DNA of 64,000 nt. Origin: Massilia rubra (GTDB lineage Bacteria > Pseudomonadota > Gammaproteobacteria > Burkholderiales > Burkholderiaceae_D). The notes beneath the pieces are model-generated. The model searched no databases and was not told the origin of the DNA. It saw only the letters and a program-made list of their open reading frames with translations. Of this stretch, positions 49,571 to 59,890 are shown one piece after another (the first letter of the stretch is position 1; every line of letters begins with the position of its first letter). A program made the translations under genes and the position numbers. The DNA lies in the NCBI RefSeq assembly GCF_011682065.1, contig NZ_VUYU01000002.1:473553-537552 (forward strand), read 5' to 3'.

Positions 49571-50826
49571 CGACCACTTTCCTTCGCAGCGCAAGGCGCT
49601 TTGCCTTCGCTTTCCTTGCGCCGCTGGTGCTGGCCATGCCGGTGGCGGCGAAACCTGTCAGTAACGGGCTGGCGAGAACGCCGCCGATGGGCTGGAGCAG
49701 CTGGAACAACTTCGGCGACAGCATCGATGAAAAACTGATCGTCGAGACCATCGATGCGATGGTCGCCAACGGCATGCGCGACGCCGGCTACCAGTACGTG
49801 AACCTGGACGATGGCTGGCAGCGCTACAAGGGCAAGCGGCGCGACCGCCCGCTGGAAGTCGATCCGGTGCGCTTCCCGCGCGGGATCAAGTACCTGGCGG
49901 ACTACGCGCATTCAAAAGGCCTCAAGTTCGGGATTTACTCGGGGCCGGGCCAGACCACCTGCGCCGGCTATACCGGCAGCGAAGGGCACGAGGCGCAGGA
50001 TGCGGCGCTGTTCGCGTCGTGGGGCGTCGATCACCTCAAGTACGACAGCTGCTGTTCGCACAAGGATGCGCCGGTACCGGTGCTCAAGACAATCTTCGGG
50101 ACGATGTCGACGGCCCTGATGGCGCAGCGGCGCGGTATCGTGCTGCATGCCTGCCATTGCGGCTGGGGCCAGCCGTGGGAATGGGCCGCCGACATGGGCA
50201 TCAATCACTGGCGCATCGGGCAGGATATCTCGGACGATTTCGATTATCCCGGCAACCGCGAGAAGTACTATTTCGACGTGCTCGATACGCTCGATCGCGG
50301 CGTCGGGCTGGAAAAGCATGCGGGACCGGGGCACTGGAACGATTACGACATGCTGATCGTGGGCCTCAACGGGCGCAGCAAGGAGCTCGTCGGCGCGGGT
50401 GCGTCGAACGTGGAGTACCGCACCCATTTCAGCTTGTGGGCGATGGTCAATTCACCGCTGCTGGCCGGGGCCGACTTGCGTTCGCTCGACGTGGAGACGC
50501 TGGCGACCTTCACCAACAAGGAGATCATCGCGCTCAATCAGGACCCGCTGGGCAAGCCCGCCGAAAAAGTGCGCGACGACGGCGTGTTGCAGATCTATGC
50601 CAAGGAACTGGCGGACGGCAGTTATGCCGTTGCGCTGCTCAATCGCGGCAGCGCCACGGCCGATATGACGCTGAGCCTGCGGCGCGACCTGGCGCTGACC
50701 TGGAAGAAGTACCGGGTGCGCGACTTGTGGCGGCATCAGGATGTCGGCACGTACGACATTCCCTTCACCACCGAGGTGATCAGCCATGAGGCGCGCGTAT
50801 TGCGGCTCACGCCGGTCGCCGATTAG
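49567..50826 (+). CDS. GH27 glycosidase, probable alpha-N-acetylgalactosaminidase (copy 2)
   Basis: 419 residues with a signal peptide (FAFAFLAPLVLAMPVAAK). It is very similar to copy 1 throughout, with TPPMGWSSWNNFGDSI, LKYDSCC and RIGQDIS. The specificity segment is again CGWG, not CEWG. The pair probably arose by duplication and may split linkages or compartments. Last gene of the operon; it converges with the esterase-like gene 8 bases later. Confidence 0.88.
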   Translation: MTTTFLRSARRFAFAFLAPLVLAMPVAAKPVSNGLARTPPMGWSSWNNFGDSIDEKLIVETIDAMVANGMRDAGYQYVNLDDGWQRYKGKRRDRPLEVDPVRFPRGIKYLADYAHSKGLKFGIYSGPGQTTCAGYTGSEGHEAQDAALFASWGVDHLKYDSCCSHKDAPVPVLKTIFGTMSTALMAQRRGIVLHACHCGWGQPWEWAADMGINHWRIGQDISDDFDYPGNREKYYFDVLDTLDRGVGLEKHAGPGHWNDYDMLIVGLNGRSKELVGAGASNVEYRTHFSLWAMVNSPLLAGADLRSLDVETLATFTNKEIIALNQDPLGKPAEKVRDDGVLQIYAKELADGSYAVALLNRGSATADMTLSLRRDLALTWKKYRVRDLWRHQDVGTYDIPFTTEVISHEARVLRLTPVAD

Positions 50827-50833
50827 GTCGACC

Positions 50834-51946
50834 TCAGCCCGGTAGCGCGCTGCAACTGCTCCGCACGAGCGGGCGCGTCTGGCCAACCGTCCAGTAGGTC
50901 GGATGGGCTTTCCACGCAGCGCCCTGGCGCGCCGGCTTTCCGTTGACGAACAGGTTTTTTACGTCATTCAGCAGCGGCAAGGTTGATGCGACATAGGTGT
51001 GCGATGGAAAATCCTCGGGAATGAAGGAGACCACGTTCTCGATATCCTTGATTTCCGCCTGCGGCTTGTCGCCGCATCCGACGCGCGGGTAAAAATGCAC
51101 GTCCTGGGACAGTTGCAGCGCAAAGTCGAACGGTGACAGATACACCGTGGTGCGCTCGGCGACTTTCAGGTAATTCTGGCCGTAGTGCATAAAGACGTCG
51201 CGATCGACGTCCGGTGCGGCGAGGATGATCTGGCCGAACGGTTTCTTTTCGCCGGGAAGGACCTGCATGCGCGAGATGACGCGCAGCAGCGGGCGATTGC
51301 CCATGCTGTGCGCAATTATATGGATTTTTCTCCCGCCGGCGGTGGCGCGCACTGTTTTCAAAAACGCTTCGAGGTGAATCTCGCTCGCGTCCGCAGTGGC
51401 TTCATCGTGCGTGTATTTACGATAGTTCTTGTTGGCGGCCCACGAGAAAAACATCATGTTATTCGGCGGGACATGCAAGTCGAAACCGAGTTGCGCGGCC
51501 CTGAGCGCGGCGTCTTCGAACGAATTGTTATAGCCATGGATGAAAACCAGCAGGTAGCCGCTTTCGGGATCGCCAGCCGCGCCCAGCTGGCTTTTGGCGA
51601 GCGCCATGAAACTGTCCTGGCTGTGAAGTTCGATATTGCCGTCGGCAATGGCCAGGCGTGTATCGCGTGTGGAGAAAACACCTTGTTCACCGAGGGAGCC
51701 CGTCAAGCGCCCCTTCGGGATGGTGACGATCACCCGGCCGTAATGAACCCGCGCGGCGCGCTCGTCGAGGTAGGCCGTTTTCGCACTGTTGGGCATGCGC
51801 GAGGTTCCGTACAGAACCGGGTATTTGACTTCCTTGTCGGTGTAGGCCGCCTTGACTTCGGGGACTGGCGGCGGTCGGTGGGCGTCAGGCATGGCGCAGG
51901 ACGCCAACAACAATGACACGACGATAAGCGCGACAGCACGTTTCAT
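50834..51946 (-). CDS. DUF900-type alpha/beta-hydrolase lipoprotein
   Basis: 370 residues from the ATG at 51946. Lipobox VSLLLASCAM predicts a lipoprotein. The hydrolase core has VFIHGYNNSF and the nucleophile elbow IIAHSMGNR, then Asp in AAPDVDRDVF. The family is of unknown substrate. Longer upstream extensions overlap the previous gene and are not supported. The spacing (43 bases) suggests cotranscription with that gene and perhaps with terD. Confidence 0.82.
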   Translation of the reverse strand: MKRAVALIVVSLLLASCAMPDAHRPPPVPEVKAAYTDKEVKYPVLYGTSRMPNSAKTAYLDERAARVHYGRVIVTIPKGRLTGSLGEQGVFSTRDTRLAIADGNIELHSQDSFMALAKSQLGAAGDPESGYLLVFIHGYNNSFEDAALRAAQLGFDLHVPPNNMMFFSWAANKNYRKYTHDEATADASEIHLEAFLKTVRATAGGRKIHIIAHSMGNRPLLRVISRMQVLPGEKKPFGQIILAAPDVDRDVFMHYGQNYLKVAERTTVYLSPFDFALQLSQDVHFYPRVGCGDKPQAEIKDIENVVSFIPEDFPSHTYVASTLPLLNDVKNLFVNGKPARQGAAWKAHPTYWTVGQTRPLVRSSCSALPG

Positions 51947-51989
51947 GGAGGGCCTGTTAGTTTGATCAAGTGACGGGGTCATTCGGTGC

Positions 51990-52457
51990 TCAGAAACACC
52001 CGACCTCGTCGAACGCGACTTTCGCGTTGGCGAGTTTCTTGCCAGTCCGAGCGGAAATGATGGTTTGGATTTTCGATAAACCTGCGAAAGTGTAGCGTTT
52101 GCAGCGTACCGTATTCCACACATCCCCGGTGAACACGTTAACTGCGAAATGCCCCAGCACATTCGATGTATTGGCTTTACGGTTACTGTAGACCAAACCG
52201 AAATCGACATATCCCGGGCGGTAGAGCGTACCTTCTTCGTCGCCACGCCACGGGCCGTCAATCGACATACCGGGGTCTGCCATCTTGAATTTTTCGTGAT
52301 TCAACACCACAACGAGAACCTGCCTGGCCTGATCCACCGTCAAGCCGGAGGCCTGGATATCGTTCGATTGAAGCGATTGTGCAAGACCCGGCAAACAAAG
52401 AGACACGCCGGCAGCAAGCAACAATACCCGCAGTCGGCTTAAGGTGGAGGATCTCAT
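51990..52457 (-). CDS. Small secreted protein, unknown
   Basis: 155 residues from the ATG at 52457, with a signal peptide (LRVLLLAAGVSLCLPGLAQS). The mature domain has VDFGLVYSNRKANTSNVLGHFAVNVFTGDVW and two cysteines that may form a disulfide. I do not recognise a family. It lies between terD and the hydrolase lipoprotein on the same strand. Confidence 0.6.
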   Translation of the reverse strand: MRSSTLSRLRVLLLAAGVSLCLPGLAQSLQSNDIQASGLTVDQARQVLVVVLNHEKFKMADPGMSIDGPWRGDEEGTLYRPGYVDFGLVYSNRKANTSNVLGHFAVNVFTGDVWNTVRCKRYTFAGLSKIQTIISARTGKKLANAKVAFDEVGCF

Positions 52458-52504
52458 CGCGCTTTTACCATGCCAATCATCTGTTGAAGCGCTTGCGAAC
52501 TCGC

Positions 52505-52563
52505 CATCCGCCGGCGACGCGCCGGCGGATGCAGTCGCTTGCGGTGCGCAGCACCGCAAGCGA
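52505..52563 (-). repeat. Two perfect back-to-back hairpins after terD
   Basis: CATCCGCCGGCG-acg-CGCCGGCGGATG (52505-52531) has 12-bp arms, and TCGCTTGCGGTGC-gca-GCACCGCAAGCGA (52535-52563) has 13-bp arms. They are perfect and separated by three bases, directly after the terD stop. No T-run follows. They may protect the terD mRNA 3' end or terminate weakly. Confidence 0.75.
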
Positions 52564-52568
52564 CGTCT

Positions 52569-53144
52569 TTACACGTTGACGCCGAACGAGGCCGCCAGGG
52601 GACCGAGGCCGCCGTTGAAGCCCTGGCCGACCGCGCGGAATTTCCAGTCGCCGGAATGACGGTAGATTTCGCCAAAAATCATGGCCGCTTCGGTCGAGCC
52701 GTCTTCGGACAGGTCGAAACGCGCGATTTCATTATTGTTCGCGGCATTGACGCAGCGGATGAAAGCGTTCGACACCATGCCGAAGTTTTGCTTGCGCGCC
52801 GGCGCATCGTGGATGGTGACGCACACCGAAATCTTTTCGACATCGGCCGGCACGCGGCTCAGGTCGACAGTGAGGCTCTCGTCGTCGCCATCGCCGTCGC
52901 CGGTGCGGTTGTCGCCCGAGTGCACCACGCTGCCATCAACCGATTTGAGGTTGTTATAAAAGATCATGTCGGTATCGGAGCGGACTTTGCCGTCGGATTT
53001 CAACATGAAGACGGTGCCGTCGAGGTCGAACTCGACACCGCTGGTCGAGCGGGCATCCCAGCCCAGACCGATTACCATTTTCGTCAGGCCGGGCGCTTCC
53101 TTGCTCAGGTTGACGTTGCCACCCTTGGTCAGACTAATTGCCAT
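52569..53144 (-). CDS. terD: TerD-family stress protein
   Basis: 191 residues, ATG after AGGAG. The family hallmarks are [34 protein letters not shown] and the acidic Ca2+-binding stretch [15 protein letters not shown]. TerD proteins bind calcium and occur with tellurite, phage and colicin resistance loci. Here it is alone, without terB, terC or terE (a terC relic lies 43 kb away). Confidence 0.92.
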   Translation of the reverse strand: MAISLTKGGNVNLSKEAPGLTKMVIGLGWDARSTSGVEFDLDGTVFMLKSDGKVRSDTDMIFYNNLKSVDGSVVHSGDNRTGDGDGDDESLTVDLSRVPADVEKISVCVTIHDAPARKQNFGMVSNAFIRCVNAANNNEIARFDLSEDGSTEAAMIFGEIYRHSGDWKFRAVGQGFNGGLGPLAASFGVNV

Positions 53145-53247
53145 CTTTAATTCTCCTGTTTTAATGACTACACGAGCCTTCATTATAGGGGCTCGCATGG
53201 CAGAACACAGGAGGCGCTGGCAAAAAAGGCAAGAGGCGCTGTCGGGC

Positions 53248-55293
53248 TTACTGCGCCTTGAGGTAATCGAGCAGGTCGAGGCGCTCGTCCTTATTGAGCG
53301 GCGGCAGCGTTTGCGCGCCGTTGACGCGCACGGCGGTGCCATATTCGTGGCCGGCGTTGCTGTTGCCGGCGAGCGCGGTGTCGAACAGGAAGCCGTCGTA
53401 GCCGTCGCTGCGCAAGCCCACCTTGACGGGATCGAATTCGCGCGAGCCGGTGCGAAATCTGGCCGGCCGGCATTCGGCATCTTTGTCGCCGGCCGCGCAT
53501 TGCGCCGGCAGCAGCAGGTCGTACAAGGTCGGCACCGAGCCGTTGTGCAAGTACGGGGACGTGGCCCAGATGCCGTTCAGCGCCCGTCCCTTGTAAGCGC
53601 GTAATGAGGCGTACGGGTCGATGGTGGTGTCGATGGTGTAGTTGCCCTGCTTGTTGGACGGTTTGATCTCGTTGTCGGAATAGGCCTTGACCATATTGTT
53701 CAGCCATTCGGCCCAGCGCTGCATGAACGATTTGTCGGGATCGCGCGTCTCGAGCACGCTCATGGTGGCCTTGGTCAGCAGCGCGGCGATCGGGGCTTTT
53801 TTGTCGAGCAGGATATTGCCCACGTTCGCGCCCACGTATTCGTTGCGCAAGATGCCGGAGTAGCCGAGGTAGCGGATGCTGTTGTCGGCCATGGTGGAAT
53901 CGGTGCCCACTTCGTCGAGCCCGGACATGTGGGCGACGATACGGCGCGACGGCGAGCGACGATCGATGCTGGCGTGGCAGCTGGCGCAGTGCTGGTTGAA
54001 CAGGCGCTCGCCGCGCAATACCCGGGTCGGGTCGATCGAGGCGGCGCCGAACACCTCGCGCGGCCACTGCGGCGATTGCAGCGACCCGAGATGGCTTTCG
54101 ATCAGGCGCAGGTTTTCGATGTTGACGGAGGAGTCGAACTGGATTGCCTTTTGCATCAGGCCTTTGCCAGAGAGCAGGGAGCCGAGTGAAAACGTGTCCT
54201 TTTCATGCCAGTTGAGGGTGCCGAAGACGCCGATCACTTCGCCGGCGTTGCGGCCCAGCGGGCCGAGGCCGGCGTTGTTGCCCAGGCCGTTCCACTGCAC
54301 CACGTCGTGCTGGGGCACGTCCCACAAGAAGGGGTAGCTGACGGGGGCGTCGGCGTCGATGAAGAACTCGGCCCGGAGCCAGTCGATGTCGTTTTGCGTG
54401 GTGGCCAGGCGCGCGATGACCTGGTCGCGCTGCACCGACGTCAGGGTCTCGCCTACCCCGGCCAGCGCATCGGCAATGCGGGCAGGGGTGTATCTGTTGC
54501 GCAGCACGGCTTCGAGCTGGTAGCGGTTGAGCAGGTGTTCCAGGGTCCGGTTGTAGATGCGGCCGAACGCGTCCAGGCGCGCGTAGCCATACGCGGTCGG
54601 GCTATTGTTGATGAGGTTGTAGCTCTGCAGGCGCAGGGTATAGACGCCGATGTCGTTGATGACGTCGGCGGCGCTGGCGTAGGCGCCGCGCGCCAGCACC
54701 TCCTTGACGAAGCGCTGCTGCACGGCCGGCTCGTCGCGCACCGCTTTCATCGACGCGGTCAGGGCCTGGAGGAAGCCGACCATGTCGGCGCCGCCGGGTC
54801 CGCCGTCGATGCGCATTGCCAGGCCGCGGTAATTGATCTGCGCCGTGTGGCAGGCGGCGCAGGTCAGGCCCACGTAGTCCTTGTTCAGATAGCCATCCTT
54901 GACGAAGCCGACCGGCAATGCGTCGGGATTGGATGGCGTGGCGCGTTGCGGCAGGTAGCGGAAGCGATTCATGTGCTCGCTGGAGCGGAACAGACCCGTG
55001 GTCTCCGGCTGTTCGAGCGCCATGAAAAAATCGTACGGCAGCAGGTTCGAGCCTTGCGTGGTGGTGTAGAACCACAGGCTGTCCTGGGGCTTCCAGTTCT
55101 GGTCGAGATAGGCCACCTTGGTGAAGCTGTCGCCAAACAGGTCCTCGGTGACCAGGGCCGCGCCGCGCCCGGGGTCGGCATCGGACTTTTGCTGGTGGTG
55201 GAACAGCGCCACGATGAGCGGGGGCAGGACCAGCACCAGTATGAGGATGAGCACGATGCCAAGCAGCCAGTGTTTGAGTATGCGGCGAACCAT
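53248..55293 (-). CDS. Di-haem c-type cytochrome, RoxA-like
   Basis: 681 residues from the ATG at 55293. One N-terminal membrane segment (residues about 9-32), then a periplasmic part with two haem motifs, CAACH (145-149) and CASCH (436-440). Length and haem spacing fit the RoxA rubber-oxygenase-like branch of the cytochrome-c-peroxidase superfamily. [12 protein letters not shown] and [25 protein letters not shown] lie between them. Substrate cannot be assigned: a polyisoprene-type oxygenase or a peroxidase are possible. No cytochrome maturation genes nearby. Confidence 0.8.
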   Translation of the reverse strand: MVRRILKHWLLGIVLILILVLVLPPLIVALFHHQQKSDADPGRGAALVTEDLFGDSFTKVAYLDQNWKPQDSLWFYTTTQGSNLLPYDFFMALEQPETTGLFRSSEHMNRFRYLPQRATPSNPDALPVGFVKDGYLNKDYVGLTCAACHTAQINYRGLAMRIDGGPGGADMVGFLQALTASMKAVRDEPAVQQRFVKEVLARGAYASAADVINDIGVYTLRLQSYNLINNSPTAYGYARLDAFGRIYNRTLEHLLNRYQLEAVLRNRYTPARIADALAGVGETLTSVQRDQVIARLATTQNDIDWLRAEFFIDADAPVSYPFLWDVPQHDVVQWNGLGNNAGLGPLGRNAGEVIGVFGTLNWHEKDTFSLGSLLSGKGLMQKAIQFDSSVNIENLRLIESHLGSLQSPQWPREVFGAASIDPTRVLRGERLFNQHCASCHASIDRRSPSRRIVAHMSGLDEVGTDSTMADNSIRYLGYSGILRNEYVGANVGNILLDKKAPIAALLTKATMSVLETRDPDKSFMQRWAEWLNNMVKAYSDNEIKPSNKQGNYTIDTTIDPYASLRAYKGRALNGIWATSPYLHNGSVPTLYDLLLPAQCAAGDKDAECRPARFRTGSREFDPVKVGLRSDGYDGFLFDTALAGNSNAGHEYGTAVRVNGAQTLPPLNKDERLDLLDYLKAQ

Positions 55294-55443
55294 GATCGAG
55301 TACCCCCGTGTGATTGGCGTATGTACTGAGCGAAAGCTCATTCACGGTACCAGCCAAACGAGCCCGGCAATACTGTCGAATCGACCAGTGCAAGATTTTC
55401 CGGGTTTGTGCACACGACGCCGGCGGCGCCCTGAGGCCAGGTG

Positions 55444-56448
55444 TCATTTGCGCGGCGTGGCGCGCAGCAAGGTCCCGGCGGCGTTGTCTTCGAAACGGCC
55501 GGCTTCTTCGATATAGCCTTGCACCGTGCCATCGTGGCGCCAGCCGCCCTGCCGTTTGATGTCGCGGAAATTGGCGCCGGCGCGGTGCGCGCTGGTGGCC
55601 ATGCCGCGCCGCAGGCTGTGGCTGGACAGGTCGGGCACGTAGTCGAGGCCGGCGAGGCGCGCGCATTGTTCGAGAATGGTGTTGACGCTGCCTTCATGCA
55701 GGGCGGCCATGGATACCTCGCCCCATTGGCTGATCGGGCGAAATACGGGGCCGCTGGCGATGGCGGCGAGCGCCAGCCAGTTGCGCAGCGCGCTGGCCGG
55801 GCAGCAGGCGCCGTCGCCGTAGGGAATCGCCTTGACGATGCCCTCCCCCATCTGGTCGGTCTTCGAGCGCGGCAGGGTAATCGTGATGCCTTCGGTTTGC
55901 CAGCCGAGGTGGCTTACTTCAATGGCGACCAGCTCGCTGCGGCGCAGGCCGCCGAAAAATCCGATTTGCAGCAGGGCGTTGTCGCGCGCGGCTTTCAAGG
56001 TTGCCAGGTTGGCGAGCTGGCCGACGATGCGTTCCAGGTCTTCGACCGGCAGCGCTTTGGCCTTTTTCTTGGGCTTGCCGTTGGTGCGCGCAATGCCGGC
56101 CAGGGTTTTGCGCACCGTGGGCGTGGACGCGGGGTCGGCAAAACCCTGATGCACGTGCCACTGCGACAGCGCGGTCAGGCGCAAGGCCAGGGTGCGCGGG
56201 TTGAGCGAGGCGGCAAACGCCAGCAGGTAGCGAATCATGGTGGGCTCGTCGGCGGGCAAGGCGCCGCCCCACGTGAGGAAGTGCTTGATGGCCGAGCGGT
56301 AGGCGCGGCGCGTGTTGTCGGAGGTGGCAGCGGCCAGGAAGGCGCGGTGTTGCGCGCTCAGCTCGGCGTCGAAAGGCGTAATGGCGTTACGCGGCGGCGT
56401 TAGGGCATTGGCGGACACTGCTGGAACGAGAGCGAATTCATCAGACAT
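55444..56448 (-). CDS. Tyrosine recombinase divergent from KfrA-like gene
   Basis: 334 residues from the ATG at 56448; a start at 56499 would add 17 residues overlapping operator-like sequence. The core-binding domain (about 30-140) is followed by the catalytic domain with Arg in FFGGLRRSEL, Lys in RSKTDQ, His/Arg in SHSLRRG, Trp in GGWRHD and Tyr in VQGYIEE. Complete by length and motifs. No phage or transposon genes are linked, and its divergent partner is a DNA-binding coiled-coil protein, so it may be a stable two-gene system. Confidence 0.88.
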   Translation of the reverse strand: MSDEFALVPAVSANALTPPRNAITPFDAELSAQHRAFLAAATSDNTRRAYRSAIKHFLTWGGALPADEPTMIRYLLAFAASLNPRTLALRLTALSQWHVHQGFADPASTPTVRKTLAGIARTNGKPKKKAKALPVEDLERIVGQLANLATLKAARDNALLQIGFFGGLRRSELVAIEVSHLGWQTEGITITLPRSKTDQMGEGIVKAIPYGDGACCPASALRNWLALAAIASGPVFRPISQWGEVSMAALHEGSVNTILEQCARLAGLDYVPDLSSHSLRRGMATSAHRAGANFRDIKRQGGWRHDGTVQGYIEEAGRFEDNAAGTLLRATPRK

Positions 56449-56481
56449 GGCGAGACGCGGCAAAACGCGGTTTGTAACGGG

Positions 56482-56608
56482 TATTACGCAGGATACCACG
56501 GCGGGAGCGCGAATAGGTCACGATAACATCTCTTATCGCGACTAAGGATCGTGCATTTTCCAAACAAATTTTATCGTAATATTGTATGATATTACGTAAC
56601 ACGTAATA
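56482..56608. promoter_or_regulatory. Iteron-like repeats between recombinase and KfrA genes
   Basis: CGTAATAT (56575-56582), ATATTACG (56589-56596) and ACGTAATA (56601-56608) form overlapping inverted repeats with 8-bp arms, just ahead of the KfrA-like gene. A further TATTACG lies at 56482-56488, on the recombinase side. This is a likely autoregulatory operator shared by both divergent genes. Confidence 0.7.
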
Positions 56609-56633
56609 CCTTATCTTATTCAGGAGTTCCAAA

Positions 56634-57716
56634 ATGGCACGTGCCGGTATCCTCTATTCTCATGTTGCAGCCGCCGCTGCCGGTCTCGCCGCCGATAACA
56701 AGAATCCCACCGTGGATACGGTTCGTGAAGCGCTGGGCGGCACCGGCAGCAAGAGCACGATCGCTCCCATGCTCAAGCGCTGGAAGGAAGAGCATCAGCA
56801 AACGCCCTCGCCCGCCGCTCCCGGCGTGCCGCCGAGCTTGTTGCAAGCGGTAAAAGGCGTGTATGAGTCGATCAAGACCGATTTTCAGCAGGATCTGGAC
56901 GTCGAAAAGCTCGCCCACGCCGCCGGGCAACGCCAACTGGCCGATGAACTCGAAAAATCGCGCTTGCAGCAGGCCGCGCTTGAGCAGCGCGTCAATACAC
57001 TCGACAGCGAGCTGGCTAGCGCCAACACCACCATCGCGCACATGCACCAGGCCAATCACTTGTTGACGGTCGACCTGGCCGGCGCCCGCAGCGAACAAGC
57101 CGGCCTGCAGCAGCGGCTGTCCGACCGCGCCGCGGAAGTGGCCGCGCTCAACGCCCAGCTGACCCAGGCGCGCGCCCAGTTCGACCATTACCACGAGGCC
57201 AGCGCCACCCAGCGCGCCGAGGAGCGCCAGGGCTTCGAGCAACGCGCCGCACTGGTCGAGCGCGAACTGGTGACCTTGCGCCAGCAGTTGCTCCACCACA
57301 AAGGCCAGGCATCCCAGTTTGCCGGCCAGCTATCCCAGGCGGGCAGCGAAAACGCCCGCTTGCATCAAGCTGCCGAAGCGGCGCAGGGCGACGCCGCCCG
57401 TGAACGCAGCGCGGCCGAGCGCGCGGCGTTCCATGCCTCGGCCCTCTCGACCCAGCTCGATAAATTGCAGGCGCGGCACGACGCCATGCAGGTGCAAGTA
57501 AATGAAAGCAAGATTGCCCTGGCAGTCAGGGCGCGCGAGTCGGAGATCGTGGCGTCGCGCCTGGCGCAAGCCGACAGCGAAGCGCACGCCGGTGCGCAGG
57601 AAAAGCAGGCACTGATGCGTGCAGTGACGGTGCTCGAAACCGAGCTGCGCCAGGAGCGGGAGCTGGCCCGCCAGCGCGACCTTGCGCCGCCCGCGTCAAG
57701 CCAGCCCGGCCCCTGA
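56634..57716 (+). CDS. KfrA-like DNA-binding coiled-coil protein
   Basis: 360 residues. The first 110 residues match the KfrA N-terminal DNA-binding domain (AAAGLAADNKNPTVDTVREAL, GTGSKSTIAPMLKRW). The rest is one long coiled coil (about 115-350) rich in Ala, Gln and Glu. KfrA proteins of plasmids bind their own promoter and aid stable inheritance; here the gene is probably chromosomal, opposite a tyrosine recombinase. Perfect repeats in the shared promoter region are its likely site. Confidence 0.85.
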   Translation: MARAGILYSHVAAAAAGLAADNKNPTVDTVREALGGTGSKSTIAPMLKRWKEEHQQTPSPAAPGVPPSLLQAVKGVYESIKTDFQQDLDVEKLAHAAGQRQLADELEKSRLQQAALEQRVNTLDSELASANTTIAHMHQANHLLTVDLAGARSEQAGLQQRLSDRAAEVAALNAQLTQARAQFDHYHEASATQRAEERQGFEQRAALVERELVTLRQQLLHHKGQASQFAGQLSQAGSENARLHQAAEAAQGDAARERSAAERAAFHASALSTQLDKLQARHDAMQVQVNESKIALAVRARESEIVASRLAQADSEAHAGAQEKQALMRAVTVLETELRQERELARQRDLAPPASSQPGP

Positions 57717-57788
57717 TCGCGCGACAGAGGCTAGCTCAAAACGGGGGGAGCGTTCAGCGATTGCCACGGCGTGCAGCCTCGACTGCTT

Positions 57789-59465
57789 TCAGAACTGTTC
57801 CCAGTTGTCGATGGCGACCGCGGCATTTCCTACTTGTTTCAAATGACGCGCAGGTGGCGCCGGACGACGCACCGTGCGGGGCGTTGCCGACTGCATCGGC
57901 GCATGTTCAGCGCGATGCTCCTTCCGGATCTTAAACACACTGACCTCTTGTACCAGATTGCTCGCTTGATCCTCCAGCGCCCCGGCGGCGGCGGCGGCCT
58001 CCTCGACCAGCGCGGCATTTTGCTGTGTTACCTCATCCATTTGACAGATGGCTTGATTGATCTGCTCGATGCCCAAGGTTTGCTCCCGGCTCGCTGCCGT
58101 GATCGCACCCATCATGTCCGTCACGCTCTGAATGCTGCTGACAATGGCGTGCATGGTCGATCCTGCCTGGTCAACCAGCCTGGCGCCAATCTCGACTTTT
58201 TCGACAGAGTCTCCAATGAGTGTCTTGATTTCTTTGGCAGCGGCGGCCGAGCGTTGCGCCAGGTTGCGCACTTCGCTGGCGACAACCGCGAAACCTCGGC
58301 CCTGTTCACCGGCCCTGGCCGCCTCGACAGCGGCGTTCAGGGCCAGGATGTTGGTTTGAAATGCGATGCCGTCGATCACGCCGATGATATCGACGATCTT
58401 TTTCGACGACGCGTTAATTGCCCCCATGGTGTCGATCACCTGTGAAACGACCACGCCGCCCTTTGACGCAACTTCGGACGCGGACACAGCCAATTGAGTG
58501 GCTTGGCGCGCATTGTCGGCGTTCTGTTTCACGGTACTGGTGAGCTCTTCCATCGACGACGCAGTCTCTTCGAGCGAGCTGGCCTGTTGTTCCGTGCGCG
58601 ACGACAGGTCGAGATTGCCGGCGGCTATCTGGGACGAAGCGGTGGCGATGGTGTCGCTCGATTGCCTGACTTCGCCGATCGTTTGCGCCAGATTTAGTTG
58701 CATTTCTTTCATCGCATTCAGCAGGCTGTGATGGTCGTTATTCTTTGTGGCAACTGCAACGGTCAAGTCGCCGGCAGCGATACCTCGCACGATCTGTGCG
58801 GCGTAGTCGGGTTCGCCGCCAATGTCGCGATAGATATTGCGTATCAGTAAAAAGCCAGCCAACGCCGCCAACAGTATTCCTAATGCAATCGCAATAATCA
58901 TGCTGGTGCGCAATGCAAGATAACGGGCGCCCGATTGTCTATATTCCTTTTTTGCCTCGTCGACCTGAAGCATGCGTAGCCTGTCAATGCCTTCTTTGAC
59001 AGCGGGAAGCAGGGTTTGGAATTGTTCCTGCAACTGCTTGGCCTCTTCGATTTTTCCTTCTCGCAAGGCGCCGATTGCGGGAAACAACCCTTCCTTGACC
59101 ATTTTCGTTCGGTCTACGGCAAATTTGTTCGCCAGCACACTCTCTTCCGGCGTCAGATACGTCGCCATGTACTGGCCCCAAGTCGTGTTGATCTCTTCGG
59201 CATTTTTTTCGATGAGATCAGACTTGACCTTGATCTGAGATGCAATCGGGTCCAGTAGCGCCTGCGCCAACGCCAGCCGGTTCCGCAACAATAGGCTCTC
59301 GATTCGCGTGACCTGTTCCAGGGCCACCGTGCGATCCTCATAGACGGTTTTCAGTCCTTCGTTGGCCTTGTTCATTCCGTACAGGCCCAACAGCCCGACG
59401 CCGATGGACAATAGGGCGAGAAAGACGACGACACCGCTTAAGCGTGCCTTGATTGTCATTTTCAT
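57789..59465 (-). CDS. Methyl-accepting chemotaxis protein
   Basis: 558 residues. Membrane helices at about 10-30 and 188-212 frame a four-helix-bundle periplasmic sensor. A HAMP domain follows (about 212-265) and then the signalling hairpin with the conserved tip [20 protein letters not shown]. The C-terminus is NWEQF, like the NWETF pentapeptide that recruits CheR and CheB in Tar. It controls flagellar motor switching through CheA. Its ligand is unknown. Not linked to other che genes. Confidence 0.95.
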   Translation of the reverse strand: MKMTIKARLSGVVVFLALLSIGVGLLGLYGMNKANEGLKTVYEDRTVALEQVTRIESLLLRNRLALAQALLDPIASQIKVKSDLIEKNAEEINTTWGQYMATYLTPEESVLANKFAVDRTKMVKEGLFPAIGALREGKIEEAKQLQEQFQTLLPAVKEGIDRLRMLQVDEAKKEYRQSGARYLALRTSMIIAIALGILLAALAGFLLIRNIYRDIGGEPDYAAQIVRGIAAGDLTVAVATKNNDHHSLLNAMKEMQLNLAQTIGEVRQSSDTIATASSQIAAGNLDLSSRTEQQASSLEETASSMEELTSTVKQNADNARQATQLAVSASEVASKGGVVVSQVIDTMGAINASSKKIVDIIGVIDGIAFQTNILALNAAVEAARAGEQGRGFAVVASEVRNLAQRSAAAAKEIKTLIGDSVEKVEIGARLVDQAGSTMHAIVSSIQSVTDMMGAITAASREQTLGIEQINQAICQMDEVTQQNAALVEEAAAAAGALEDQASNLVQEVSVFKIRKEHRAEHAPMQSATPRTVRRPAPPARHLKQVGNAAVAIDNWEQF

Positions 59466-59890
59466 TCCTGGCTTCCTGACTAAAAACTATTCGGGTGGGG
59501 TGTCTTTTGCTGCGCAGCCAAGTCTGTCTGTCTTGGTCGTCCGATATTCAGGGCGACAGAGTACGATGTGCAAAAACAGTATCAATGCGATTTTTAGGAA
59601 TAGTCCGGAGAGGATCAAATCAGGCCGTGAGAAGTGCCATGGGCACTTTGTTCAAGGGCTAATCGCAACAAGGATGGGGTTGCGTTTGCAGTGCGAATTT
59701 GGAGCAATGGAGAAACAGAAAACTGAAGTGGCAGAACGGAGGTTATACCTGCAGTTAACCTGGCGCAACCAGTAGTTTCTAACAGGGTGTTGATGTAGTC
59801 GCCCTGCCCGTCAACCGTTCGTGGACGGTAAACGTTGTTCACTCACCCCCCCACTTTCGTCCGCCAGGACGAACCAAAACATCGATCAAC
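59466..59890. other. Gene-free stretch
   Basis: Lower GC than average, no supported gene on either strand. It probably holds the chemoreceptor promoter and degraded sequence at the edge of the accessory zone. Confidence 0.4.

Noticed and set aside
59615..59842. A minus-strand frame starting near 59842
   Set aside because: No ribosome-binding site, no recognisable domain and composition unlike a gene.
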